DNA of 12,727 nucleotides from the NCBI GenBank assembly GCA_037447655.1, contig JBBHKE010003154.1, forward strand, positions 1-12,727. The letters run 5' to 3'. The notes under the pieces were generated by a model, which ran no database searches, was not told the origin of the DNA, and saw only the letters and a list, made by a program, of their open reading frames with translations. Of the stretch, positions 1 through 8,035 are shown in pieces. Both the position numbers and the translations under genes were made by a program. Within the stretch, counting starts at the first letter, position 1; each line of letters starts with the position of its first letter. Source of the DNA: Zygnema cylindricum (Eukaryota > Streptophyta > Zygnematophyceae > Zygnematales > Zygnemataceae).

Positions 1-26
1 GGGATGAGCGTAGGGGGAAGGCAAAA

Positions 27-58
27 TTTCCCCCCCCCCCTTCCTTTCCCCCCCCCTT
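27..58 (-). promoter_or_regulatory. Polypurine tract (plus-strand primer site)
   Basis: The minus strand is purely purine for 32 nt, with G11 (30-40) and G9 (48-56) runs. It lies downstream of pol, where LTR elements place the tract that primes plus-strand DNA synthesis. Just beyond it the minus strand reads TG at 23-22, a possible start of the 3' LTR, most of which lies outside the window. A shorter purine run (106-119) is an alternative. Confidence 0.6.
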
Positions 59-119
59 GGCTGGGGAAAGGGATTTGGGTCTCGGTAATCGGGCTGATAT
101 CCCAATTTCCCCCCCTCTT

Positions 120-298
120 AATCAACCGTGACTAAGATATAAATTCAATAACCTGCTCCATTCCCAATTCCCACAACACCAGGTGTTGGAGGGTAGAGGG
201 TGTGGCTCCCAAGTGGAGGGGAGACAGACTGAATATCAACACTGACCACACTGATTGCAAACCAATATGTCGTGTAGCTGGGAGGACTGAGTGGAAGC
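120..298 (-). other. 3' untranslated stretch after pol
   Basis: Between the end of the integrase frame and the polypurine tracts there is no further domain, envelope-like gene or repeat that I can see. It is the expected position of a short 3' non-coding segment. Confidence 0.4.
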
Positions 299-800
299 TT
301 ATGAACACGAAGGAGGATAGACAAAGTAAGTTAAGTGGAAAGTAGATTCGTATTCCAATCCCCAAAGATTGTAGGGGGGCACATTGATCTGATTCTCTTT
401 AATTCGTCGACTATCCTTTCCCTCCAATGTAAGAACCTCTTTGTTGGAAAATTCAACCACTTTCAAAATTACTCTCCTGGCAGAAATATCCTGCATGTCT
501 TTCTTCAGTTGCTTCCGATATACAAAGTCCCCCGGCATAAATCGTCGAAGCCGGGGAACATAATTCTCGCTCCGGCATTGAAAAAAAAACAACTGGTCTT
601 GGTGCTGAGCCGCCTTCAAATTTCCCATGGCGAGAGGCATCTATTGGTGGAATATCTTGGCTCTATCAGCAATTAGTTTTTCGACTATCCCCTTTGCATC
701 CATCTCTAGGAGGACCATCGCTTGGGCCAATGCAGCTCCGGGCAAGATGGGATGCCGTCCAAATAGAATGAATTAAAGGCTATAGCAGTGGAGAGAAGCC
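299..800 (-). pseudogene. pol: Integrase C-terminal region, GPY/F-like end (pseudogene)
   Basis: After the core the similarity moves frame near 780. A Y/D-G-R/x-H-P-I-L-P-type block (about 740-770) and a Val/Glu/Lys-rich helix (about 650-710) follow, as in many Ty3/gypsy integrases. From 640 to 299 the frame is open and contains R-R-F-M-P-G-D-F-V-Y-R (about 515-547), matching the start of the GPY/F module that binds DNA. The polyprotein probably ends near 380, as the sequence beyond is not family-like and stops at 299. No chromodomain is visible. Confidence 0.75.
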
Positions 801-1830
801 TGCCTACTCAATCTGTAACCCATAGCAATCCAATGCACTTTTTCTGTCCCACTCCCCCTAATCTTCTTCAACTGTATATTTTCGTAGTGACCGCTTCACT
901 CTCTATACGCACCTTTCGGCCAAACCAACCGCTTACGGGTGGTCACGGCTGATGAACTGATGGTCAGCTAGGCATTTTTCCAAGAGGTTGGAAAATTCTC
1001 CGGCGAATTCGGAGCCTTGGTCGGTTAGAACTTCCTTCGGCGCCCCAAATTGGGCTAAACCCTTTGCAAAAAGGCATCCACAATTGCCTTGGACTCCTTC
1101 CGAGGAAAGACAACCAGCTCGATCAACTTGGAAAAATGTTCTATCATGACCTGCACGAAGTGGTTCCCCGTTGGTTGGAAGAGGTCCCAAAAATCCAACG
1201 ACCACCGATAAAACATCCACCGGATAGGAAGCGAATGAAGCTCAGTCTCGCCCTTTTTGTCAAAAGCTGCCTTAACTCGATCGCATGAGGAGCAAGTCTG
1301 CAGAATTCGGTTGACTTGGTTTGGTAACCCATGCCACGAATAAGAGCCCGTAATTAGGGAAGTGGTCCGCTTTTGCCTGAAGTGTCCACATTGCCGATGG
1401 AGATTAGAAATCAGAGTTTCTCGGTCAGAGTGGGGAGGAACCACTTTCCTCGTGCCGTTTGACCATTTTCGAAGGAGAACGCCTCTGTCCCAATCATATG
1501 CAGCCATCCGGGTCTGTACTTGGGATAATTGAATTCCACTCAAGTGGGGAAGAGGCGACCTCTGCTGGATAAATTGGAGAGCATCGGGGTTGTTCGAGAT
1601 GTCTTTCCGTCCGGCCCCTTTGGGCCCTTGCCCCTCCACGTCGGCCGAGAAAGTTGACACTTCCCCCTTTGATTGGGGAAGTCAGATGAAAGCAAAAGAT
1701 GCTTGAATGATTCCCAGACTGATCTCAAGGTCCTCATCATGCCGAGCCCTAGTAGAATCTATAGTGGAGGGATCATGATTTCGGCTAAGTCCCTAGGCAT
1801 TCCCATGGATTTCCCCTGCCCTACGAACAA
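800..1830 (-). pseudogene. pol: Integrase: HHCC finger and catalytic core (pseudogene)
   Basis: Integrase inserts the DNA copy into the host genome. A linker leads to an HHCC zinc finger (1283-1399): His at 1397-1399 and 1382-1384, Cys at 1292-1294 and 1283-1285. The core has the first catalytic Asp at 1193-1195 (in S-L-D-F), the second at 1020-1022 (in L-T-D-Q-G-S-E-F) and Glu at 915-917 (in G-L-A-E-R). The last two are separated by 34 residues. A one-nucleotide shift near 1060 splits the core between two frames. Stops include TGA near 1674, TAA at 933-935 and TAG near 900. All ligands and catalytic residues survive. Confidence 0.94.
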
Positions 1831-2436
1831 TGTGTCGAAATCATATTTCTGCAGGAACAGAACCCATCTGGCGAGTTTGTCGGTTAACTTACAATTTTCC
1901 ATGATCCATTTCAGGGGTTGGTGATCCGTAATTAATGTGAAACGGACTGCGTAAAAATAAGGTTGGAAATGCTGGATGGCCCAAACCGCTCCAAGTAACT
2001 CTCCGTGGTAACTATTATAATTCCCCTCTGCTCTGTTGTTGCTCCGGCTGGCGTAGACCACCACATATTCAGCTCCAACATCATCGTCTTAAGCCAAAAC
2101 AACTCCCAATCCAAACTTGCTCCAATCTGTATAAAGGAGGAAAGGTCTTTGGTGATCAAGCATCCGGAGTACGGGGTGCTGCTTCAGAGTATCCTTCAAG
2201 AAATAGAAGGAGATCTGTTGTTCTTCGGCCCACTGCCACTCTTGGTCCTTCTGCAATAGCTGGTTAACGGGCTAGGCGTGACTACTGAACTGGGGGAGAA
2301 ACCGTCCATAGTAATTGGCCAAACCCAAAAAGGTGCGAAGGGCCGAGATGTCCTGTGGTGGGGGAAAAGCGTCAAGGGCTGACACCTTGACCATGTGGGG
2401 ACCCATTGTCCCGGGAGTCACCTCATGTCCGAGGTA
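1759..2436 (-). pseudogene. pol: RT thumb/connection and RNase H (pseudogene)
   Basis: RNase H degrades the RNA strand of the RNA-DNA hybrid during reverse transcription. One frame runs from about 2436 to 1759. The start has the Y-L-G-H-E-V block and a F-L-G-L-A-N-Y-Y-x-R-F block near 2320, both typical of Ty3/gypsy. RNase H follows, with its acidic residues intact: Asp at 2125-2127 (in T-D-W-S), Glu at 1999-2001 (in H-G-E-L) and Asp at 1924-1926 (in T-D-H-Q-P-L). Two stops break it: TAG near 2274 and TAA near 2089. Near 1830 a one-nucleotide shift moves the end (G-L-S-R-N) into the integrase frame, where a TAG stands just before it. Confidence 0.94.
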
Positions 2437-3346
2437 AATGATTTTCTGTGCTCAAAAATACCTTTGCCCGGGTGACATTTCAAGCCCGTTGCTCCGAGTG
2501 CCCGGAGAACGATTTTGACATGCTCTCAAGTTCCTCAAAAGTCTTTGAGAATATAATAACATCATCAATATAGCACCGGGCACAATCAATTCCTCGGAGC
2601 GCTTCGTCCATTGCCCGTTTTAATTTTGCCAGTGCTTTCTTAAGCCGGAAGGGCATGTAAATCAATTTATAAAGTCTGGAACCAGCCCAAAATGTAGTTC
2701 TCTCCCTATGCTTTAGTTCCATGACAATCTGGTGGAAACCATTCTTCATGTCCAGAGTGGAATATACAGTGGTGCCTGCAAGAAAGTCGGATATCTCTTC
2801 CGAAGTCAGCATCGAATACCGGTTAGAGATGGTGGCCGTGTTCAGCATGCGATAATCTCCGCACATCCGCAAATCTACAGTCTTCTCGAACGTGTTCTTC
2901 TTGGGAGGGAGAACTGTCGGGGAAGCGAACCCATGGAGTCCGGTACTTTCTTGAACCAATCCGGCTTCCACCAAAGTCTAGACTTTAGCCGTGATGAATT
3001 CCTTTTCTTTGAAACTGAGAGGATATTGCTTTTGATAAACAGTTGTCGTCTCGTCGATCAAATTGATTCGAAAAGGTGTTCTTTTGTAAATACCAACATT
3101 TGTTTCTGACCATGAGAACACCTGCTTGTTTTCGGCCAATAGCTTGGAGAGCTGCGCCTTTTGCTGAGGATCTAACCGCTCCCTTAGGGTCTAATCCATT
3201 TTCCCAAGCGTTAGAACAACCCAAGCCTCGAGCGGTCTACCCTAGAGGTTAATGTTGAATTGTAATCCTACTGGTGGATCTGCCTCTACCCCTCCGGCTA
3301 GGACGCTTTTGCTGACAACTTCCACTAAGTTGTCGCCATCTGAGCG

Positions 3347-3362
3347 CCCCCCCCCCCCCCCC
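3347..3362. repeat. C16/G16 homopolymer at a reading-frame junction
   Basis: Sixteen consecutive C on the plus strand, G16 in the pol sense. The linker frame is open into it and the RT frame is open out of it, and the two differ by one nucleotide. A slippage indel in this tract, or in the nearby G7, is the simplest cause. Confidence 0.8.
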
Positions 3363-3394
3363 AACTGGGAAAACATGCGGTGGTGAAATGTGAA

Positions 3395-3422
3395 TTTTTC
3401 TCCCCCTTTCTCTCCCCCCCTC
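3395..3422 (-). other. Internal 28-nt polypurine tract
   Basis: The minus strand is pure purine for 28 nt here, with runs of G7 and G5. It lies at the entry to the RT region and resembles the polypurine tract at the 3' end of this element. It may be a central polypurine tract used as a second plus-strand primer, or only a low-complexity stretch. Confidence 0.35.
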
Positions 3423-3424
3423 AA

Positions 3425-4255
3425 GCTGCAAAGTTACCTGCATCGCTAACAACTGAGGAGCTTGAAGGTAAACAACCCTAGATTATGGGGACTTGAGATT
3501 GGGAAAAGCGAGTGCATGCTTGAGTACCCATGTGATCGAATTCAAGTCCATACTCTGTCAAATTAGGCTGCACCTATGAAAGTTTGAAATACCTGGTGTT
3601 GCCGTGGTGCCTTTATGAAATCCCATCGCTTCTTCCCGTTATGCAATCGTCGGTGTTGTCTAGATTCCCGCCTTACAAGCAAAAATCATTCCCGCTGCTC
3701 CTTTCTAACAAGCGTAATTGTGATGGAAAGAACCAAAGTCGAGAGTGCTCTCCGTGGTATTCATGGTTTGTTTCACCAAAAGAAAAGAGAGCGGTCTGGT
3801 CGCGTCACAAGGGTGGCCATCTTGCCTTCCCCAAGTATTTGCTGCACCAAATTCTGAGGGTTTGGAATTTGCTTGTTTAACAATCGTCAGAGTACTGGAA
3901 GCGGGATACAATTGTTCCAATATGCCCTTACTCTGTGTGCACGGGATCCCATCTATGCGTGGTCGAAAAACCAAGAGTGCTCCTAAAATCCGGGTTACGT
4001 TATTCTAGTTGTCCGCATCTGTTTCCTTTCATCATCTCCCGGGTTGACATTTTCCAGATCGTACCCCACCGGTGTGTCTTGATGCTTTTGAATCCACGTG
4101 ATTAATTTGATCATCCGGTGAAATGTTCCACTTCTGCGGTCTTCATGCCCTTTTCCTTGTCCCGCTAGGGAATATCCTTGAGAAGGCTAGCTTGCCAACA
4201 CCAAATCCACTCTTCCCAAATTGGCTAAATGAGGCGCTAGGATGTTGTCTATGTT
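3425..4255 (-). pseudogene. Protease-to-RT linker of pol, unrecognised (pseudogene)
   Basis: Coding-like minus-strand sequence resumes at about 4255. One frame, broken by a single TAG near 4183, reaches about 3990. A frameshift there leads to a second frame, open from about 3974 to 3705 and then broken by stops, down to a Leu/Gln-rich end near 3425. The first part is rich in charged and aromatic residues (for example M-I-K-L-I-T-W-I near 4114). I recognise no domain. Its place between protease and RT suggests a tether or the protease end, but part could be other inserted DNA. At about 270 codons it is long for this position. Confidence 0.45.
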
Positions 4256-4396
4256 GAAAAGAGGTAATTAATAGTTCACTTCCCTATTTTAGTTTTGTTT
4301 TAAAGAAAGAGAGTGAGGATCAAAGGCGCGCCATGGCTGCCGCCATATTTAGAAAGTGGCAGTTTTTGCAGTAAAGGGTATTTTGGCTAAAATGAT

Positions 4397-4467
4397 GCCT
4401 AGGACTAGATTTGAACCTGTGACCTCTAGAATCTTTGTTGCCTAACGCCTTAAACATTAAGGCGTTA
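4397..4467 (-). repeat. tRNA-like / SINE-head fossil
   Basis: On the minus strand a D-arm-like stem (G-C-C-T-T/A-A-G-G-C, within 4443-4467) precedes an internal polymerase III box B match, GGTTCAAATCT at 4407-4417. The spacing of about 48 nt fits tRNA boxes A and B. The T-stem and anticodon stem are poorly paired and no acceptor stem or CCA end is seen, so it is not a working tRNA. A tRNA-derived SINE head or a decayed tRNA copy fits. Confidence 0.5.
4443..4467. repeat. Perfect 11-bp inverted repeat, 3-nt loop
   Basis: TAACGCCTTAA, then ACA, then TTAAGGCGTTA: both arms pair without mismatch. It overlaps the D-arm of the tRNA-like fossil and extends that stem well beyond the usual 4 bp. Confidence 0.9.
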
Positions 4468-4614
4468 CGAAACGATACATTTGACAGGTTTCATAAATAT
4501 ATAAACATTAACGAAACAGCTAATTAACAGCAGACTAACCAAAATGAGCAATTTCTGCATGTACGCGAATCTGAACCGTGTAAAATATGTTTTGATCGGA
4601 CGGCCGGCATTAAA

Positions 4615-4644
4615 GCCGCCACGCGAAGTGAGCTTTTCGGCGGC
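4615..4644. repeat. GCCGCC/GGCGGC stem, 18-nt loop (copy A)
   Basis: GCCGCC (4615-4620) pairs with GGCGGC (4639-4644) across an 18-nt loop. Copy B has the same stem, one base pair longer, also with an 18-nt loop but a different loop sequence. Confidence 0.7.
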
Positions 4645-4667
4645 ATACGGATATAGCGTCACGCGGT

Positions 4668-4677
4668 GCCACGTGGC
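4668..4677. promoter_or_regulatory. G-box palindrome GCCACGTGGC (copy A)
   Basis: A perfect 10-bp palindrome centred on CACGTG, the plant G-box bound by bZIP and bHLH factors. It is conserved in copy B as a longer 14-bp palindrome, in a segment that has otherwise diverged. Confidence 0.6.
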
Positions 4678-4758
4678 GCCACATTATTTGATACCGGAGA
4701 AGATGGGAGGAGGAACCATGGCTTCCGATATGACAGGTGTCACCTTGTAGACCTTGTC

Positions 4759-4796
4759 GTACAATAGTTGTACAATAAGTACATCGCCCATTGTAC
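4759..4796. repeat. GTACAA/TTGTAC inverted-repeat cluster (copy A)
   Basis: GTACAA-TAG-TTGTAC (4759-4773) overlaps a second pairing, GTACAAT (4770-4776) with ATTGTAC (4790-4796). Copy B has a related 9-bp pair, TACAATGGT/ACCATTGTA, at the matching place. Confidence 0.75.
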
Positions 4797-4891
4797 CTTC
4801 TTGTACTTTATAGTGTTCCTATTGGACTAGGGTTTAATAGTAGGTAGTCGTGAGTAGGCAGACCGAGACTTAGTAATATTTAGGTACCTCT

Positions 4892-5016
4892 CTCTCTAAG
4901 AGAGCTTGTAACTATAAAGGTCATCTTTGACCAGCCATAACTTACTGCTCGGGTGAGCAAATTCAGTGATTCTTTTTGCGTTTGACTCAGGGGAGTCTTG
5001 TCCTCACAAGGGTGAG
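4892..5016 (+). repeat. Array of uniform mini-hairpins
   Basis: Four perfect 5-bp stems, each with a 4-nt loop and so exactly 14 nt long, occur in one 98-nt stretch: GGTCA/TGACC (4919-4932), TGCTC/GAGCA (4946-4959), GACTC/GAGTC (4984-4997) and CTCAC/GTGAG (5003-5016). A CTCTCT/AGAGAG palindrome (4892-4904) precedes them. The stems differ in sequence, so these are not copies of one unit. They follow a TATA box, as in an LTR R-U5 or 5' leader. Confidence 0.75.
4913..4919 (+). promoter_or_regulatory. TATA box TATAAAG
   Basis: TATAAAG lies about 60 nt after copy A on the same strand. A start about 30 nt downstream would put the last three mini-hairpins in the transcript. It is positioned as in an LTR U3/R junction, but no transcript can be shown. 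Confidence 0.4.
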
Positions 5017-5099
5017 AGTGGTCAGAATATTTGTGTGCCTGGGCGGCGCTTATTCAGCTGGAAAGTAGAAGGGGCAAATATTATCCTAGAGGCTTTACA

Positions 5100-5334
5100 T
5101 AGGCTGCTCATTCTGTGGGTCAATGGAGACCACAGAATTTCAGTTATCAGAAAACTCGATTTCGATGGCCTTGATTATTCCATGGACTGGTTGACTCCGC
5201 TGCTTACGATGCTTAAGCAGATATTGCTTGGGCAGATTTTGGGCCGGAGTTCCACGGGCATTTTGTGCAAAGCGGAGGTGGTAATGAGGTTGGGGAGAGC
5301 TCTGGTGTCAACCACAGCATCCTAGTATCCCCCA
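5100..5334 (-). pseudogene. Retroviral-type aspartic protease (pseudogene)
   Basis: The protease cleaves the Gag-Pol polyprotein and acts as a dimer through its D-T/S-G motif. At 5301-5309 the frame reads V-V-D-T-R-A-L-P-N-L-I, which fits the D-T-G-A-x-P-N-L-I pattern of Ty3/gypsy proteases with the catalytic Gly changed to Arg. The catalytic Asp remains. Beyond about 5230 the similarity seems to move to another frame, where a beta-rich stretch (I-K-A-I-E-I-E-F) resembles the protease middle. The C-terminal end is lost or displaced by the foreign DNA beginning around 5100. Confidence comes from the motif and the position between Gag and RT. Confidence 0.75.
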
Positions 5335-6488
5335 TACCCGTTGAGCTTAAAGTTATTGGTCTAGTTCTGTATAAGAGCCACTAATAAGGCTTTCTTGTCC
5401 CTATCCACTATAGGGGTTTGAGGATCGGTGGACAAAAATACTGCCGTTGGCGAAGTGGTCTTGTCTACCCTCCTCTTTCCAGAGTGGATCTCCTCTCCTA
5501 ATGCCTAAATGAGGATTTCTTCGGGCAGGTTGTGGGAGGATGCTAGAGTCTTCACGTGTGTGAGGGCATAGGGCATGAGGTGTTGGACTACCATGACAGC
5601 CGGTTTGGAGGATGGAAATGTCGCTTTTGGTGAAGATAGGGATGAGTTTGGTTCATGCAGATCCTGATCTTGTCTATCTTTCTCACTTTCGGAGCCAAAA
5701 TCTGGGATTGGAGGTGTTTGGGGAGTGTCATTTTCTGGGCGTTCTGCCATATATCTCTCAAACTAGTCTTGATTGACCTTTTTCTCTCGCTCCATTGACT
5801 CCTTCTCTCGCTCTTGTTTCTTGTTCTGGTAATTTTCGAAACCGAGAGGCAATTTAGGTTTGGGAGGAAGAGATGGGGGTTTATTAGGTTTGATTCCTAG
5901 GCCGATGTCGCTGTTCAGTATTACTGCCCGGGGATTAAATGACAAAGGCCTTGTAGCTTTCCAGTTTTGATCCCGCTAACCAATTTTCTGCCTGTCTTGT
6001 CTTTGCATCGAGGTGGAACTACGGAGTTGGCGGTGATTATCTCCCACCCCAACATTCCAAGCTCCAGATAGAAAGGTTCGGGCATAGTGGGCATTTGGGG
6101 GTTCCAAATCCCAGCCCAATAAGTCTTCATTGTTGGCACCGGAGGTCACTTGAAGCTCAAGCTCCGCGAGATTTTGCAACAACTCCTGTTTGTGCTTTAG
6201 GAGTCATTGTGCTGCTGTTAGAGGAGCGGGCCGGGAAGAAGATCCTAGGCAGAGGGCAGCCAACTCTGGAGCCATTGCGGCCAGCTGCTGACTTTGTTGG
6301 TGAATGATGATCTCTAGCGTAAGCCTGGTCGGAGCAACCGTGGCTTGTTCAGATCTCTCCGGCCTGGGCATAAGTTGGCGCCCCCAAGGGTAAAGTAGTT
6401 GGAGGGGGAGAGGGTTAAGGGTTGTTTCTCCTTCTCCACTAAACAAAGCAAATTGCATCATTTCCTTGGGTACTCCATTTTTCCGGAA
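5335..6488 (-). pseudogene. Gag-to-protease spacer, charged and Pro-rich (pseudogene)
   Basis: The Gag frame continues for about 380 codons between the second knuckle and the protease without a frameshift that I could detect. It is broken by single stops: TGA near 6204, then TAG near 5976, 5763, 5505 and 5355. Features in order are a Gln/Ala/Leu-rich, possibly coiled-coil piece (about 6210-6300), a Pro/Lys run (about 5855-5890), a strongly charged Lys/Glu/Arg piece (about 5770-5830) and a Ser/Pro/Asp stretch (about 5600-5740). No domain is recognised. Such a long spacer is more than most Ty3/gypsy elements carry. It may be a processed Gag product or a protease prodomain; that is a guess. Confidence 0.65.
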
Positions 6489-6530
6489 ACATTGCCCTTC
6501 CTATTGCCCTAGAAATCCACAAGCTTAGCA
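6489..6530 (-). other. Degenerate CCHC zinc knuckle 2 of Gag
   Basis: In the same frame, 89 codons after knuckle 1, another 14-codon unit has Cys at positions 1, 4 and 14 with the right spacing. The expected His at position 9 is now Gln (CAA), and stops occupy positions 2 (TAA) and 10 (TAG). The spacing and a following Phe-Arg-Lys fit a decayed second knuckle. Confidence 0.7.
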
Positions 6531-8035
6531 CTTGGCGCCCTCGGTCGTATATTTACTCCAGATTTCGATGGAGATTTGGGCGTCATCAAACTTTGGAAGT
6601 TTAATTTGCCGCAAGTGAGATTGGGACATCTTAGAGGTTTCGCTCCGTGGAGTTGGACAGTAAGTTTTTTTGGTTACCGGGGTTTTGTTCTGTCCCCTCC
6701 CTCTCTTGAGTTTTTCTTGCTATTTTAAGGTCCTTTCTACACGTTCTTTCTCCCATTCCTTAAGTTTCAAAGCCAGCTCCGGTTTAAGTTTCCTGGTGCA
6801 GTGCTTCCACCCATGACCCGGTGGTTGACAATTCATGCAATTATAAAGAAATACTAGCTCATCTGCTCCCATAGCTGGTTTTGACCCGCTGTCAGCCACT
6901 AACTTCCCTTTAAGCTTCTAAAAAGCTTGAAGTTCAGCCTATTCCTCGTCATTCAAGGAGGTTTCCCTGGCGAATCCTGCAATATTTGCTCGGGCTTTGC
7001 CGGTCACGGCCTTCTTCGTAGCCTCACTGTGGACGAAGTGGTCATATAATTTCATCGCCACCAGTGAGATTTTTTTCGCGGAGGGATTGTTGTCTTTAAT
7101 TGCCTGTCCGACAATCCAGTTATCTAGACAGTCTGCCCTTTCAGTCCGAATGAATTACGCAGAGTGATAAATTATTTAGTTGTCATTGCCGGAAGGTTAG
7201 TCGTGGACAGTTTCGTTTTCTGACAAAGGCTTGAGAGTCGGTAAATGAGAGTCTTGGGAGTCTCGTTCTTCAAGCATCAGAATTTCGTGAATTCCTTGAT
7301 TGCTGACTCGTTCCTCTATGTGTAGAGGAGTCTCCAGATGTTCAGTAGAGTGGTACAAGGGTTAGGATTAGCAACCATGCGAGTTGCTACATAGGCTTCC
7401 TGAATGGCTTCCAGCTGGTTAACATAGGCACTTCCTTGTGCGTGAAACTTTATGTCCTGTGTGAAGGTAGCGGTTAGCGAATACACGGGTTGCAGCCGCT
7501 GCCGCTAAATCATTCTCCGCTTGCAGAACTACCGTATCAAGGACCGGATCCGAGATCTTGATGTTAGGAGCCATCAAAAGAGGTTGACGCTCCTAATCTG
7601 CCAACGCCCCTCCTGAATGGGAGTTGATCATCATAGGGAAGAGGGTTGTCTTGAAGTCATCCAAAATGGCTCCTCCCCGGTACTTATTGATTTTGGCTTG
7701 TGTGAAAGATTTCCACAAAAACTTCAAATCCGAAAATGCGATCCCCGAGCTATCTTCTGTAAAGATCCGGATATCCCCCAGTTCCTTTTCTTCCTCTGCA
7801 CGGTTGGTGAAATGGGAAGAGGAAGGCCTAGTGGGGCTGAAAAACTAAGCCGGCAAGATGATTCGCGTATCCTCTTCCTCGGGATTGGAACCGTGTCCTC
7901 CTTGGGTAGAAGGTGTTTCCTTGAGAGGTGTGGATCACCCTCCCACAGAGGAAGTACCAGCGCCTGAAAATATTTTCGGAGGAAGGATGTTCCCCACTAC
8001 TCCTCTATATCTAGGAGAGTATTGTTCCTCCTTGA
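6490..8035 (-). pseudogene. gag: Gag core: capsid-like region and nucleocapsid (pseudogene)
   Basis: One frame runs from about 8035 to beyond 6490, with stops at 7935, 7593, 7155 and others. Between about 7490 and 7335 the coding-like frame is offset, implying two compensating indels. An internal ATG at 7572-7574 is a possible alternative start but sits in a weak context. The region 7600-7700 is hydrophobic and aromatic; the stretch from about 7140 down to 6950 is helix-rich and Lys/Ala-rich and could be the C-terminal part of the capsid. It ends in two CCHC zinc knuckles (6798-6839 and 6489-6530), the nucleocapsid signature that binds genomic RNA during particle assembly. The Gag assignment rests on the knuckles and position; I cannot match the capsid to a named family. 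Confidence 0.75.
6798..6839 (-). other. CCHC zinc knuckle 1 of Gag
   Basis: Fourteen codons spell CX2CX4HX4C exactly (C-M-N-C-Q-P-P-G-H-G-W-K-H-C), the retroviral-type zinc knuckle that binds nucleic acid. All four ligands are intact and basic residues follow. The frame is that of the surrounding Gag core. Confidence 0.92.

Larger units (their letters stand above)
2437..3424 (-). pseudogene. pol: Reverse transcriptase (pseudogene)
   Basis: RT copies the element RNA into DNA inside virus-like particles. From about 3320 to 2525 a single frame shows the Ty3/gypsy RT pattern: an N-terminal segment starting near 3190; L-V-E-A-G-L-V-Q near 2970; the C-G-D-Y-R-x-L-N block near 2870; motif A with catalytic Asp at 2750-2752; M-P-F near 2650; and Y-I-D-D at 2561-2572 with both catalytic Asp intact. 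Three stops, all TAG, occur near 3246, 3193 and 2978. The usual M-P-F-G-L-x-N-A reads M-P-F-R-L-K-K-A, so the substrate-pocket region is damaged. Frameshifts near 2525 and 2435 lead into the thumb. No intact start is expected in a polyprotein. Confidence 0.95.
4515..4853 (+). repeat. Dispersed promoter-like repeat, copy A
   Basis: This segment aligns by eye with the reverse complement of about 12216-12650 (copy B). Shared landmarks in order are: an AATC..AACC..TGTAAA stretch (4566-4585); a GCCGCC/GGCGGC stem with an 18-nt loop (4615-4644); ACGCGGTGCCACGTGGC (4661-4677); a GGGAGGAGGAACCATGGCT stretch around 4706-4724; an ACAAT/ATTGT hairpin (4770-4796); TTATAGTGT near 4810; CCTATT, then CTAGGGTTTA followed by TAGTAGG (about 4838-4853). 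G-box, TATA-like and telo-box-like elements in this order suggest a plant promoter or LTR U3. Family unknown. Confidence 0.75.
4256..5099. mobile_element. Foreign DNA interrupting the retroelement between protease and pol linker
   Basis: Coding-like minus-strand sequence stops at about 5100 and resumes at about 4255. What lies between does not continue the polyprotein. It holds a tRNA/SINE-like fossil (4397-4467), a dispersed repeat with a second copy elsewhere in the window (4515-4853), and a TATA box plus hairpin array (4892-5016). The simplest reading is one or more nested insertions, perhaps a partial LTR on the plus strand. I found no clear target-site duplication, so both borders are uncertain by tens of bases. 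Confidence 0.55.

Noticed and set aside
132-365. Minus-strand open frame with a hydrophobic stretch, as a possible envelope-like protein
   Set aside because: It overlaps the end of pol, is only 77 codons, and has no signal peptide-ectodomain-anchor layout.
335-676. Plus-strand open frame of 113 codons
   Set aside because: It is the complement of the GPY/F-like integrase end, which has recognisable family motifs.
4252-4262. TGTTGAAAAGA as the 5' end of an LTR containing copy A
   Set aside because: It has a typical LTR-like start, but I found no matching CA end with a copy of the preceding five bases, and copy B has only a weak counterpart.
4966-5325. Plus-strand open frame of 119 codons
   Set aside because: It lies opposite the protease-coding strand and over the hairpin array, with no recognisable domain.
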